Shown here piece by piece: positions 1-8,685 of a stretch of 64,000 bases of DNA; position 1 is the stretch's first letter; each line of letters begins with the position of its first letter. A model generated the notes under the pieces. The model was not told the origin of the DNA and ran no database searches. It was given only the letters and a program-made list of their open reading frames with translations. The position numbers were made by a program, and so were the translations under genes. The stretch is from Roseiarcus sp963836695 (lineage in GTDB: Bacteria > Pseudomonadota > Alphaproteobacteria > Rhizobiales > Beijerinckiaceae). The stretch covers positions 1 through 64,000 of the forward strand of contig CAWIKX010000040.1 of assembly GCA_963836695.1 (NCBI GenBank), given 5' to 3'.

Positions 1-240
1 GACAAGAAGGCGACCCGTCGGCCATCGCCGATCAGCATTCGCGCCAGCGCCATCGAGTCCGGGGTCTTGCCCGCGCCGCCCGCGACGAAATTGCCGACGC
101 AAATCGTCGGCACGCCGGCGCGCTCCCCGGGTTCCCGCATGCGTTCGGCGGTAGCTCGTCCGTAGGCCCAACCGGTCGGCTGGAGCAAGCGGCAAGCACG
201 GTTGGTCTCGGTTCAACCAGAAGCGGGGTGCCCTGACCGC
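1..240 (-). CDS. lpxK: Tetraacyldisaccharide 4'-kinase LpxK, N-terminal part, frameshifted, runs off the window
   Basis: LpxK phosphorylates the lipid A disaccharide at the 4' position at the inner membrane. The minus strand reads the family's opening (RAPRFW, then RLLQPTGWAYG and RMREPGERAGVPTICVGN) followed by the Walker A-like FVAGGAGKTPDSMALARML. A one-base shift near 185-190 separates the first ~15 residues from the rest, and no clean ATG is visible at the start, so the 5' limit is approximate. It follows waaA with a short overlap, as is usual in Hyphomicrobiales. The C-terminal three quarters lie outside the window. Confidence 0.8.
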
Positions 241-1500
241 CCCGCCCCGGCGGGCGGCGGCGGAGCCTTGAGCGCGCCCATAGAGCGATCGACCGCTCCG
301 GCGCGGCGCTCGACTGTTTCGCCCGCCGCGCGCGCCATCGCGCGCAGCCGCCCAGCATTGGCGAAGAGCGCGATAACGACTCCCCCAGGTCGTCAGGCCG
401 CGCGACTGTGAGCGCGCCGCCTGAAATCGTCGAGCGCCGGGTAGGCGTCGGCGAAATTCGCGCCGGGTCCATGCAGAATGGCCGAGGCAAGCCTCGCGGG
501 TTCGATCGGATTTTGCCCGCCGCCGGCGACGAGGATTTGCCGACGAACACCACCCCGGCCAGGCGATAGAAAAGCCCTAGCTCGCCGATTGTGTCGCAGG
601 CGTAGACCGCAGTCCCGGGATTGATCGCTTCGCCACGCGACCGCAGCGCGCAGCTGAGGCCCTGCTCCTCCAATTGCCGCAAAATTGCCTCGCCCCGTTC
701 GGGATGGCGTGGCGCGAGCAGCGTCAGCGCGTCGGGAAACACCTGGGCGAGGCGCTCTGCACCACCGCGACGATCGTATTTCGCCCTGATGGGTCGAAGC
801 AGCGATCCCGCATCTGGCGGCCAGAGGTGAGACCCGCGAGCTCGGCGAGCTCGCGGCGGTCAGCCGGCAGCGTCGGTGCGTCGGACTCGATGTCGCCGGG
901 GATGAGCACGTTCCGGGCGCCGAGCATGGAGAACCTATCGCCATCCGCTTCGCTCCACGCGAGACACATCGAACTCGGTGAGCCGGGCGGCGATAAAGCG
1001 CGGCGCCCTCCTCTGCGGACGATCGCTCGCTGATCCGCCCATTGACCATCGCCAGCCGCAACTTCGAACGCTTCAGTTCAGGATCATCCCGGGCCAGAGC
1101 TCGCTTTCCCCACCAACGCGGCATCGGGACGCCAATGGTGATGAAGCGCCGCATGAACGGCGGGCTGTCGAGCGGCGCATATTGATGCAGCGCGCCCACC
1201 GGCAGGCGCTTCGCCAGCGTAGCGGCCAAGGTGGCTGTTGTCGTGGTCACGAGCGCGGTTGCGCCCATGCGCGTGATGCGCTCGACGAAGGGCAGAAGGA
1301 CGGCAGCTTCGCCGACGCTCGCGCCATGCAGCCAAACGAGCGGTCCTGCGGACAGGCGAGATCGGATAACCCCGCCGCTCGCGCACCCGTCGCGGATCCT
1401 CTTTGCCGCGGCGAAGCCGGAGCCTTGAGCATCGGGCGGCCAACGGCGTCGCCAGGAACGAGGCCAAGCGATAAACGCGAAGCGAGAGCGGCGCTGTCAT
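213..1500 (-). CDS. waaA: 3-deoxy-D-manno-octulosonic acid (Kdo) transferase, multiply frameshifted
   Basis: WaaA (KdtA) transfers Kdo from CMP-Kdo to the lipid A precursor at the inner membrane. The parts are recognisable in order but in different frames: an N-terminus MTAPLSLRVYRLASFLATP from 1500; TALVTTTTATLAATLAKRLP and GALHQYAPLDSPPFMRRF near 1150-1260; KRSKLRLAMVNGRISERS near 1030; LGARNVLIPGDIESDAPTLP near 860-930; LLAPRHPERG near 710; then GELGLFYRLAGVVFVG and GGQNPIEPARL near 480-590. At least four indels are needed. The start ATG overlaps the upstream acyltransferase stop (ATGA). Because the enzyme is normally essential and its neighbours are also broken, consensus error is more likely than a true pseudogene. 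Confidence 0.85.
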
Positions 1501-2208
1501 CGAGGTTTCAAATCAGCGCCCGGGTCGCTTGCACCGACCATGGCGTAGCCTTGCCGATGCGCCTCGTCGAGCCCCTGCTCGACCGCGAGCCGGGCCGCCT
1601 CCATCTCGCCATATCCGCGTCGAGCGAAACACGAATGATGTCACCGACGACGATGATCGCCCGCCCGAAGGGCAGTCCGAGCGAGGCCCGATCCAACTGT
1701 TGAACTCGACGCGCCTGCTCATGACCGCGGCGGTCGGAACCATTGGCCGGCCGGACAGTTTGGCGAGCGTCACGATTCCCATTCCCGCCACACGCGCGCG
1801 CTTCGGCACATCGCGGTCGTGGCGACGGATGAGCCCGATTCGAGCAGGCGCAGGAGTCGCGCATCGCCGGCGCGCCGCCCTTGTAGTAGCCGCGATCAGC
1901 AGGGCCTCCCGACCCGCGGATTGGCGTTATCCCAAGACGCCGAGCCGCCAACGCCTGTGCGCCAGCGTCCTCGTGGCGGGAAATGAGCACCGCGAGCCGA
2001 TCCATTGTCATAGGTCGGGCAAAGGGCATCATCAGATGCTGGCCGTGCCACATCGCGGCGATGAGCGGCAGCTCGTCCTTGATATAGGCGTCAATGTCTT
2101 CAGGTGCGGTGGTGAACCGGCTCGTAGCGCGAACGAACGACAAGTAGGTCGCGGCCCAAAGCCGATCGCCTCCTGCGCCCACGGCGACCGGCCGACACGC
2201 CTCGCCAT
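1497..2208 (-). CDS. DUF374 lysophospholipid acyltransferase family protein, frameshifted
   Basis: This is a probable inner-membrane acyltransferase that usually lies between DUF4170 and waaA in this order. Visible family pieces are YLSFVRATSRFTTAPEDIDAY, the conserved AAMWHGQHLMMPFA (HGQ block), LISRHEDAG, RRLGITPIRGSGG and GRPMVPTAAVMSRRVEFNSWD. The preferred start is the ATG at 2208 (MARRVGRSPWAQEAIG), which is one frame away from the main segment, so there is an indel near 2150. Another lies near 1800-1850 and another near 1590. The gene ends at 1497 with TGA inside the waaA start. The exact acyl acceptor is not known for this family. Confidence 0.8.
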
Positions 2209-2215
2209 TCTGCGC

Positions 2216-2488
2216 TCAGGCCGTCCGTGTTGGAGGGGCGAGGTCGGGCTCGAGCAGACGATGTCGGTGCGCAATGAAATAGCGCGTTTGGGCGCTGTCG
2301 ACCGTCGCTTGCGCCTTGCCGCGCCACGCCCGCTCGGCGCTGGTGTAATCAGGAAAGACGCCGACGATGTCGAGCTTGGCGGGATCACGAAATTCGTGGC
2401 TTCCGAGCGATTTCAATTCACCGCCGAACACGAGGTGCAGGCGCTGCGGCTTTGCCTCGTCTTGGGCTTTCGCATCGGGAGAGGTCAT
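2216..2488 (-). CDS. DUF4170 domain-containing protein
   Basis: This 90-residue protein matches the small DUF4170 family: RLHLVFGGELKSLGSHEFRDP, then LDIVGVFPDYTSAERAWRGKAQ, then TVDSAQTRYFIAHRHRLLEP. It has no signal peptide or membrane segment and its function is unknown. The ATG at 2488 is chosen because AGGAAA lies eight bases upstream and because family members start close to this point; the longer frame upstream belongs to the end of cysQ. It sits between cysQ and the acyltransferase, its usual place in Hyphomicrobiales. Confidence 0.85.
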   Translation of the reverse strand: MTSPDAKAQDEAKPQRLHLVFGGELKSLGSHEFRDPAKLDIVGVFPDYTSAERAWRGKAQATVDSAQTRYFIAHRHRLLEPDLAPPTRTA

Positions 2489-2588
2489 GGTCACATTTCC
2501 TAAAAGGGCGGGCGAAGCGCCGCAATTCGCCGAGTTGGCCTTTGCCCTCGCTGCGGCGAAAACGCAAGCGTCCGAAAGCCGCCGCCGC

Positions 2589-3415
2589 TCAGCTCGACGA
2601 CGAGCCAGTCGCCGCGCGAAAGCCCTTGAGGAGCCGGGGCGCGCCCATGTCCGACGCGGCAAGGAGCGCGCCACGGCGGACCTGCCGGGAATTGTAGCGT
2701 AGTCGCTCACCCGACGCGTCGATCAGGCGCGCCCCGTTTCCTCGAGCAGGATGTCCGCCGCCGCGATGTCCCAGTCATGCGAATTCTCGGCGGCGATCGC
2801 GAAATCGACCGCGCCGCGCGCTGCCAGGCACAGCCGGTAGGCGAGCGCTGGCACACGTGGAATGATCTCAACCGAGACGCCAAGCTCCGCCGCCATCGCC
2901 TCGACAACCAGTTTGGGGCCTGCGGCCGCGCGCGGCGGCCAAGCGGCTGCGGGGACCATAGGAGCCCCATTGAAGGTTGCGCCCTGCCCGTGCGCCGCGG
3001 CATAGATCTCGTCGAGGGCCGGAGCGTAGACCACACCCGCGACCGGACGCTCGTCGACTATGAGCGCTACCGATACCGCCCAGCGCGGATCGCCGATCAC
3101 AAACGCGCGCGTGCCGTCGATCGGGTCGACAATGATAAGGCTGCGGCGCGAAAGGCGCTCAAGATCGTCCACGGTCTCCTCGGAGAGCCAGCCTGCGCCG
3201 GGCAACGCTTCCTGCAAGCGGCGCTTCAGAAGGAAATCGGCGGCGAGGTCAGCGTCCGTGACCGGCGATCCGCCGGGCTTCGTCACGACGCGCGCGGACG
3301 TGCGGCCGCCAGGATTGAAATGTTCGACGCCAGCGCTCCCGCTTCCCGGGCGGCGGAAATCAAGAGATCGCGCGCGGCAAGCGCGTCAGTATCCGCGTCG
3401 ACGCTCAAGAGACAT
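2589..3415 (-). CDS. cysQ: 3'(2'),5'-bisphosphate nucleotidase CysQ / inositol monophosphatase family, frameshifted
   Basis: CysQ hydrolyses 3'-phosphoadenosine 5'-phosphate and so removes a by-product of sulfate assimilation. The metal-binding motifs of the family are present: LSEETVDD, IIVDPIDGTRAF and HDWDIAAADILLEETG. The N-terminus starts at ATG 3415 (MSLE, then VDADTDALAARDLLISAAREAG), with one inserted base after MSLE and one base missing near 3340. The C-terminus (RLIDASGERLRYN to GSSSS) is one frame off the main segment, with the shift near 2725. Length after repair is close to 270 residues, normal for the family. It is the first gene of the lipid A cluster here. Confidence 0.85.
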
Positions 3416-3493
3416 ATCCATGGCGGAGGAGGCTGTGCAGCTTGCATTAGCTGCATAGGCCTGCCCGCGCAATCGCAAAGGGCGCCGCGGCCC

Positions 3494-4141
3494 TTACCCT
3501 ATCGAGACAACAGGAGGGGCGAGCGCTCCGCGAACCGCCTCGGCCACAGTGAGGCCGAGCAATTCGTGCTGATCGACCTCGTAGCGGATGCCATCGAGAT
3601 CCGAACACCGAATGACCTGGCCGGCGTCCAGAAACGCGACGGCTTCGCGCTCTGCGACGTCCCGATAACGCTGGCCGAGAAGAACAGACTTCTCGCTGCC
3701 GCCCTCGAACATTTCCGCATAGTCGGTGAGCTTGGCGAACGGCGGCGGCGCGACCAAGAGAATTTTCGGTGGCCTGCCGTTCGCGCTTTGCCCATAGGCG
3801 CGAGTTAGGAAGATGAGGTGCGCTGCTCCTTCGGCGATGTCGAAGGGGGAGACGGAAAACCGCTTCTTCAAGTCGTTGCAGCCCAGCGCGAGGACAACGA
3901 GATCCACCGGCGCATGGCTCATGAGGCAGGCCGGGAGCGCATCCGCGCCGCCGCGATAGGGCTCGATCGGATCGTCGTGAACCGTCGTGCGGCCGTTGAG
4001 CCCTTCGGCGATCACCTCAAAATCCGATCCCAGCTCACGCTGAAGGACGCTTGGCCAGCGCTGCGCGCGAGGAAATCGTCCCCCGGTCGCGGGGTCATAG
4101 CCCCAGGTGTTGAAATCGCCGAAGGCGACGATGACAGGCAT
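3494..4141 (-). CDS. SGNH/GDSL hydrolase-fold protein lacking two catalytic residues
   Basis: This 215-residue protein follows the arylesterase-like SGNH hydrolase pattern. Block I reads FGDFNTWGYD, where the family has GDSN: the nucleophilic serine is Phe10. Block III, LALGCND, is intact (Gly87, Asn89, Asp90). Block V reads SDLDGIRYEVDQH where DGIH is expected, so the catalytic histidine is Arg186. Each change needs a single base. The protein lacks a signal peptide. Either the enzyme is dead or these are sequence errors, but substitutions at exactly two of the four catalytic positions are striking. The gene is complete, with ATG at 4141. Confidence 0.8.
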   Translation of the reverse strand: MPVIVAFGDFNTWGYDPATGGRFPRAQRWPSVLQRELGSDFEVIAEGLNGRTTVHDDPIEPYRGGADALPACLMSHAPVDLVVLALGCNDLKKRFSVSPFDIAEGAAHLIFLTRAYGQSANGRPPKILLVAPPPFAKLTDYAEMFEGGSEKSVLLGQRYRDVAEREAVAFLDAGQVIRCSDLDGIRYEVDQHELLGLTVAEAVRGALAPPVVSIG

Positions 4142-4183
4142 AGGCTCAAACCCCCGTGGTGCACTGAGTGGAAAGGCTTGAAT

Positions 4184-4480
4184 TTAGCCTTGACCCTTTA
4201 GAAGAGTGTCGGCGATCTCCACCCATTCTTCTTCGAGCGGGGCACTGCAGATCGGCTTGCGCGCTCGGCGATACCAATACGCGGCATTGCCGGCGTCGCC
4301 CTCCTTGCGATGCAGATAGGCGTGCACCCAGTCGCCCGCCCCGCCCCGGTCGGCCTGCGCCGCGTCGTGCGCGCCGTCCCAATTTCCTCGCGCGTCGAGC
4401 CATAGCGCCCGCAGGCCTTGGCCCAAGTTCGCAGGCGGCTCGGCGGCGGAGAGCGACGCGCGGAAAGCGGCGAGGTCCAT
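4184..4480 (-). CDS. Small conserved protein of unknown function
   Basis: The gene encodes 98 residues from ATG at 4480. It contains LGQGLRALWLDARGNWDGAH near residues 19-38 and DWVHAYLHRKEGDAGNAAYWYRRA near 50-73. I remember similar short proteins (WVHAYLHR-EGD-GNA-YWYRRA) in many alphaproteobacteria but know of no function. The sequence is mostly helical and soluble, with no signal or membrane segment. It is 12 bases downstream of the LysE gene and 43 bases upstream of the SGNH gene, so co-transcription is likely. Confidence 0.75.
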   Translation of the reverse strand: MDLAAFRASLSAAEPPANLGQGLRALWLDARGNWDGAHDAAQADRGGAGDWVHAYLHRKEGDAGNAAYWYRRARKPICSAPLEEEWVEIADTLLKGQG

Positions 4481-4491
4481 GTTCGGCGCTC

Positions 4492-5130
4492 CTATCTCGC
4501 TTCGTTCCAGACAAGACGAGCTGCAAAGACGCTCATCAGCGCCGCGAACCCGAAATCGAATAGCCTCAGCGCGCGCCGATTGCGCTTCGCGGCCGCGACA
4601 AAGCGTCCGGCGGTGAGGATGACGATCGCGTTCACCATCGTTGTGATCGCGATAAAGCCGAACCCCAACACGAACAACTTTGGACTGGCATGCGGATCGC
4701 TCGCGCTGATGAACTGCGGCAGGAAGGTCACGAAGAAGAGTACAATCTTCGGATTAGTGAGGTTGATAAGAAGCCCGCTCGCGAAGGCGCCGCGCAAGCC
4801 TCCGCGCGTCTGCGCGTCGGGCTTGATCTTGAGCGCCGATCCGTGACGGACGGCCCGCCAGGCAAGCCAAAGCAAATAGAGCGCCCCGGCGATCTTGACG
4901 ATCTCATAGGCTTGCGCCGAGGCCGCCAGCAGAGCTGATAGGCCGAGCGCCGCGGCAAAGGTGTGGACGATCAGCCCCCCGCTCGCGCCCGCTTGCGCAG
5001 CGAAGCCCTGCGCCCTGCCGCCCGCGAGCGTCCGCGAAAGGAAAAGCGCCATGTCCGCGCCCGGCGTCGCGGCAAGGATGAGGCAGGCGGCGACATAGCC
5101 CGCCGCCAACGAGGCGCTGGCAAAGATCAT
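4492..5130 (-). CDS. LysE/RhtB family amino-acid exporter
   Basis: This 212-residue membrane protein has the family pattern of six hydrophobic segments. The N-terminus includes the conserved LILAATPGADMALFLSRTLAGGRAQGFAAQAGASGG, and LINLTNPKIVLFFVTFLPQF marks the conserved middle. Members export neutral or basic amino acids or homoserine lactones; the substrate cannot be told. The ATG at 5130 overlaps the stop of the upstream sugar kinase (ATGA), so the two are translationally coupled. A stray LysE-type C-terminus lies at 6058-6189. Confidence 0.88.
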   Translation of the reverse strand: MIFASASLAAGYVAACLILAATPGADMALFLSRTLAGGRAQGFAAQAGASGGLIVHTFAAALGLSALLAASAQAYEIVKIAGALYLLWLAWRAVRHGSALKIKPDAQTRGGLRGAFASGLLINLTNPKIVLFFVTFLPQFISASDPHASPKLFVLGFGFIAITTMVNAIVILTAGRFVAAAKRNRRALRLFDFGFAALMSVFAARLVWNEAR

Positions 5131-6047
5131 TGTATGCGCGCCACCATCGCCGCTTCGACCTCGGCGCGTCTCGGCAACGGCGCGACCGCGCCGTAGCCAA
5201 GGGTCGAGAGCGCCGCCGCCACATTCGCGAAACGCGCCGCGGCGAAGGGATCGCCGCTCCGCGCATATTCGGTGAGAAAGGCTCCGTCGAAGCAGTCGCC
5301 GGCTCCCGTCGCGTCGACCGCATGAACCGGGTACGAATAGATGCGCTCACGGTCCTCGGGCGTCGCAGCCAGCGCTCCGCCCCGACCCATCTTCACCACC
5401 ACGATGCGGGCGCCGAGTTCGAGATAGAAGCTCGCGATGGCGTCTGGGTCGCGCAAGCCCGTCAGATGCTCTGCGTCGTCAAGCCCGGGAAGGGCGATAT
5501 CGCAGGCTCGCATCGCTTCGTGAATGATGGCCCGTGCCCGGCGCAAGGGCCAGAGCTTCAGCCTCAGGTTGGGGTCGTAAGAGACCAGCCGTTTGGCGTC
5601 GTGGGCGATTTCGATCGCGGTGAAGGCCGCGTCGGCGGCGGAGGACGAGATCGCCTGGCTGATGCCGGAAATGTGGAGGATCTTGGTCTCTCGAATGCGA
5701 TCGACCGGCAGATCGGTTGGGCTGACCCGGCTCGCGGCCGAGCCCGCTCGCATGTAGGAAAACTCGTGGCCGTTCTCGCTGTGGGTGACGAAATAAAGCC
5801 CGGTATGAGCGCCGCCGTTGACTACGATCCGGGTCGCGTCGACCCCTTCCTTAAGCCAAAGGTCAGCCAGCGCCTGGCCGAATCGGTCGGCGCCGACGGC
5901 GGTGAAATAGGCGGCGTCGGCGCCAAGCCGCGCCGCAGCGATCATCGCGTTCGAAGTGTCGCCGCCAAATCCCTGCACGAAGGGCGCGCCGTCCTTCGGC
6001 TGATTAAGTTCGACCAGCGCCTCGCCGATCGCCAGAAGATCCGACAT
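5127..6047 (-). CDS. kdgK: PfkB-family carbohydrate kinase, 2-dehydro-3-deoxygluconokinase-like
   Basis: About 306 residues from the ATG at 6047 (MSDLLAIGEALVELNQPKDG). PfkB signatures are present: the N-terminal GGDTSNAMIAAARLGADAAYFTAVGADRFG and the C-terminal active-site block DATGAGDCFDGAFL with the catalytic Asp in GAGD. KDG kinases share the initial IGE and GG-N-A patterns, so phosphorylation of 2-keto-3-deoxygluconate is the best guess, though other ribokinase-type substrates cannot be excluded. An ATG 12 codons further upstream is possible. The gene overlaps LysE by ATGA. Confidence 0.8.
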   Translation of the reverse strand: MSDLLAIGEALVELNQPKDGAPFVQGFGGDTSNAMIAAARLGADAAYFTAVGADRFGQALADLWLKEGVDATRIVVNGGAHTGLYFVTHSENGHEFSYMRAGSAASRVSPTDLPVDRIRETKILHISGISQAISSSAADAAFTAIEIAHDAKRLVSYDPNLRLKLWPLRRARAIIHEAMRACDIALPGLDDAEHLTGLRDPDAIASFYLELGARIVVVKMGRGGALAATPEDRERIYSYPVHAVDATGAGDCFDGAFLTEYARSGDPFAAARFANVAAALSTLGYGAVAPLPRRAEVEAAMVARIQ

Positions 6048-6057
6048 GAGGCGCGCC

Positions 6058-6189
6058 CTACCTCGTGGTGACTTCGACCGCAACTCCGGCCATCAGGCCG
6101 CCGGCGGCGCGATCGCCCAGCCGCATCGCTCGGGGCAAGCGGAGAAGGCCCCTCGCCCGGTTGGCGACGAACGCATAGAGAGAACTCAT
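6058..6189 (-). pseudogene. Remnant: C-terminal tail of a LysE/RhtB-type exporter
   Basis: Read on the minus strand, 43 codons from ATG 6189 to TAG at 6058 give LYAFVANRARGLLRLPRAMR and LGDRAAGGLMAGVAVEVTTR, which looks like the last segment of LysE-family exporters (R-RAAGGLMAG-A). Nothing of the N-terminal five segments is found upstream, where terC ends at 6192. This is probably a deletion remnant wedged between terC and kdgK; a short expressed ORF cannot be excluded. Confidence 0.55.
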
Positions 6190-6191
6190 GG

Positions 6192-6926
6192 TCATGTCGG
6201 GCGCCTAGGCTTGCGTCTCGCCAAGACGTTGAGCGCCTCGACCAGAGAGGAAAAAAACATGGCGGCGTAAATATAGCCTCTTTCGATATGAAAGCCGAAA
6301 CCGTCTGCGATCAGCGTCATGCCGATCATCAGGAGGAAGCTCAAGGCTAGCATCAACACGGTCGGGTTTCGCTGGATGAACGCCGCCAGCGGCCCAACCG
6401 CCACCATCATCACCCCGACGGCGACGACAACGGCTATCACCATAACCGGGAAATATTCGGTCATGCCGACGGCGGTGATGATGCTGTCGATCGAGAAGAC
6501 GATGTCGATCATGGTGATCTGAATGAGACCCGAGATGAGGCCAAGCGGCGAAGGCGGCTTTTCGTCCTCGGTCTCGGAATCTCGGTCGACGCGGTGGTGG
6601 ATCTCGGTCGTCGCCTTCCAAACCAGGAATAGACCGCCGGCCAGCAAGAGCAGGTCGCGCATGGAAAAGGAGCGTCCAAGCACCGTGCCCAAGGGTTCCG
6701 TCAAATGCGCGATCCACGACGCAGAGGCGAGCAGCGCGAGGCGAAACACGAGCGCCAGCGACAGGCCGAGTCTGCGCGCGAGAGCCCGCCGCCGTTCGTC
6801 TATGCGGGTTGTGAGCAGCGCGATGAACACGAGATTGTCGAGGCCGAGGACGACCTCCATCGCGATCAGCGTAGCGAGCGCCGCCCACGCGTTGGGGTCT
6901 TCGGCCAGGCGATAGAGATCGTCCAT
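6192..6926 (-). CDS. TerC family integral membrane protein
   Basis: The 244-residue protein has about seven membrane segments. Family motifs are visible: AMEVVLGLDNLVFIALL near residues 23-39, with the acidic Asp in LGLDN, and ITMIDIVFSIDSIITAVGMT near 138-157, with Asp in FSIDS. TerC proteins are linked to metal (Mn) export and tellurite resistance. The ATG at 6926 follows a leader with an 8-bp GC-rich hairpin (6958-6978). The gene is complete. Confidence 0.9.
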   Translation of the reverse strand: MDDLYRLAEDPNAWAALATLIAMEVVLGLDNLVFIALLTTRIDERRRALARRLGLSLALVFRLALLASASWIAHLTEPLGTVLGRSFSMRDLLLLAGGLFLVWKATTEIHHRVDRDSETEDEKPPSPLGLISGLIQITMIDIVFSIDSIITAVGMTEYFPVMVIAVVVAVGVMMVAVGPLAAFIQRNPTVLMLALSFLLMIGMTLIADGFGFHIERGYIYAAMFFSSLVEALNVLARRKPRRPT

Positions 6927-6957
6927 GCGCCGCTGAGCCCCTCGGTCCTTAAGCTTT

Positions 6958-6978
6958 CGCCCCCCGGCTCGGGGGGCG
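6958..6978 (-). promoter_or_regulatory. GC-rich hairpin in the terC leader
   Basis: On the minus strand CGCCCCCC and GGGGGGCG form a perfect 8-bp stem around a five-base loop, 31 bases before the terC ATG. No U-tract follows, so it is not a normal intrinsic terminator. It could affect translation or be part of a leader RNA. I could not recognise the Mn-sensing yybP-ykoY consensus. Confidence 0.4.
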
Positions 6979-7444
6979 GATTGATCTTAAGGCGCCACAA
7001 CGGGTTTCCAACCTCGAGGCTGCGATCGCTGGCTTGGGAAAAATACCCAGGTGGGGTGTGGCGCAAGCGCCGACCAGCTTGAGACGTCGGCTTAAAAAAT
7101 CGACAATCTCTTGCCGGCCGAGCTGGAATCTGTTGTCGTTTTTCAGAAACGGCCCATGCGCAGCCAGAACTTGCGTCAAGACGACTAAAGGACGGACGGC
7201 CAACCTGGATTTGATGTGCACGGCGGCCGCGCTCAGATCCCCACGTGGCTCATTGACCGGGCCGTACAGGCGCCATGATTTGGCGATCCGCTTTGCCCGT
7301 TACGAGTGACAGAAAAAAGGCGCCTAAATCATTGAAACTGGCAACGCGGCGCCAAGTTCGCTCCCGAACCGCTCGCGTTTCGCGCGGCGCAGTCGTGGCC
7401 TCTATCATCGTGGCGGCTCTTGGAGGTTGTCGCCATGCCATGAT
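6979..7444. other. Intergenic stretch without a recognisable gene
   Basis: About 470 bases between the terC leader and the displaced 3' end of the PAP2 gene. Short open frames exist on both strands, but none shows a family motif or a good ribosome binding site. I see no tRNA and no repeat. Confidence 0.4.
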
Positions 7445-7521
7445 TCACGTGACGGCGCTCCCGTTAAATCGCCGTGCCAAAATTATCGCGCCAGCCGAAA
7501 GCCTAGGGTTGGCGCATCTTA
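7445..7521 (-). pseudogene. Displaced 3' end of the PAP2 gene
   Basis: Joining 8686 directly to 7521 (one TTA copy kept) continues the PAP2 reading frame for 25 more codons, LRCANPRLSAGAIILARRF and then NGSAVT, to a TGA at 7445-7447. This is the tail cut off by the IS630 insertion. Confidence 0.6.
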
Positions 7522-8685
7522 TACCAAGTCTCTGAAGGCATGACTCGGATGGGGATTCCCGAATCGGTTGAGTTCTGATTCAAGGTGGTGAACGAAGGAG
7601 GTTCGCCATGCCCATTCCGCTCCGGGCTGATTTTGATGCGCAGATGGTGAGGTCGTCGGCGAAGCGATCGAAGGACGGGCCGCAGGCGCGCCGGCTTTTG
7701 GCGCTGGCGGCGATTTACGAAGGCGCGACGCGCACGCAAGCGGCCAGGATCGGCGGGGTGACGCTCCAGATCGTTCGCGACTGGGTGATGAAGTTCAACG
7801 CCCAGGGGCCGGACGGCCTGATCGACCGCAAGCCGCCTGGACAGCCATCCCGGCTTAACGACACGCATCGGGCGGGGCTCGCCGCGATCATCGAGAGCGG
7901 CCCGATTCCGGCGGTTCATGGGGTCGTGCGCTGGCGGATCGTGGATCTCTGCCAATGGGTTTTCGAAGAATTCCGCGTCGTCGTCGCCAAGCAGACGTTG
8001 AGCCGCCAATTGCGCGCCATGGGTTATCGCAAGCTATCGGCCCGGCCTCGCCATTACGCTCAGGCCGCAGGCGCGATCGAGGATTTTAAAAAAGCTTTTC
8101 CGCGCGCCTGGAAGCGATCGGGCGCGAGAAGGACGTCGAGCCCAGCGCCATAGAGGTCTGGTTCGCCGACCAGGCGCGCGTCGGCCAGAAGAACAAGATC
8201 ACCCGCCGTTGGGCCAAGCGCGGCGCGCGTCCAAGCGCTCCCAAAGATCAGCGAACCGCCTCAGCTTATATCTTCGGCGCGATCTGTCCCAAGGACGGCA
8301 AAGGCGCGGCCCTGGTCATGCCACGCTGCAACACGGAGGCGATGAACCTCCATCTCGCCGAAATCGCCACCCAGATCGCGCCGGGAGCGCACGCCGTGCT
8401 GCTGGTCGATCAGGCCGGCTGGCATCTGTCGGACAGGCTCATCGCGCCATCCAACATCACGCTGATCCCGTTCCCGGCAAAGTGCCCGGAGCTGAACCCG
8501 CAGGAAAACATCTGGCAATTCTTGCGCGACAACTGGCTCTCAAATCGGATCTTCAAATCCTTCGACGACATCGTCGATCACTGCTGCGATGCATGGAACA
8601 AGCTCATCAACCAGCCCCGGCGGATCATGTCGATCGGCCTTCGGGATTGGGCCTGTCGGTCATGATCTCCGAGTCTCGGTATTAG
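7519..8685 (+). mobile_element. IS630-family insertion sequence (element 7522-8682)
   Basis: The element starts TACCAAG and ends CTCGGTA, with imperfect inverted ends continuing inward for about 24 bases, and is flanked on both sides by TTA, which contains the family's TA target. It is 1161 bp long and carries one transposase in two frames. It has inserted into the 3' end of the PAP2 gene: removing the element and one TTA copy restores a longer PAP2 frame. Confidence 0.85.
7608..8665 (+). CDS. IS630-family transposase, two frames joined by a probable -1 programmed frameshift
   Basis: The first frame (7608-8153) encodes a helix-turn-helix region (QAARIGGVTLQIVRDWVMKFNAQG) and ends near EDFKKAF. 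The second frame, to 8665, carries the DDE catalytic core: VWFADQARVGQKN, VLLVDQAGWH and CPELNPQENIWQFLRDNW. The frames meet at TTTTAAAAAAGC near 8094-8105, an A6G slippery heptamer typical of IS630 -1 frameshifting. The start has AGGAGG a few bases upstream of ATG 7608. The protein appears intact when joined. Confidence 0.88.

Noticed and set aside
1529..2503. 324-codon plus-strand open frame
   Set aside because: It is antisense to the DUF374 and DUF4170 genes, which have recognisable family sequences.
6949..7221. 90-codon minus-strand open frame upstream of terC
   Set aside because: It has no motif and no ribosome binding site and it overlaps the terC leader hairpin.
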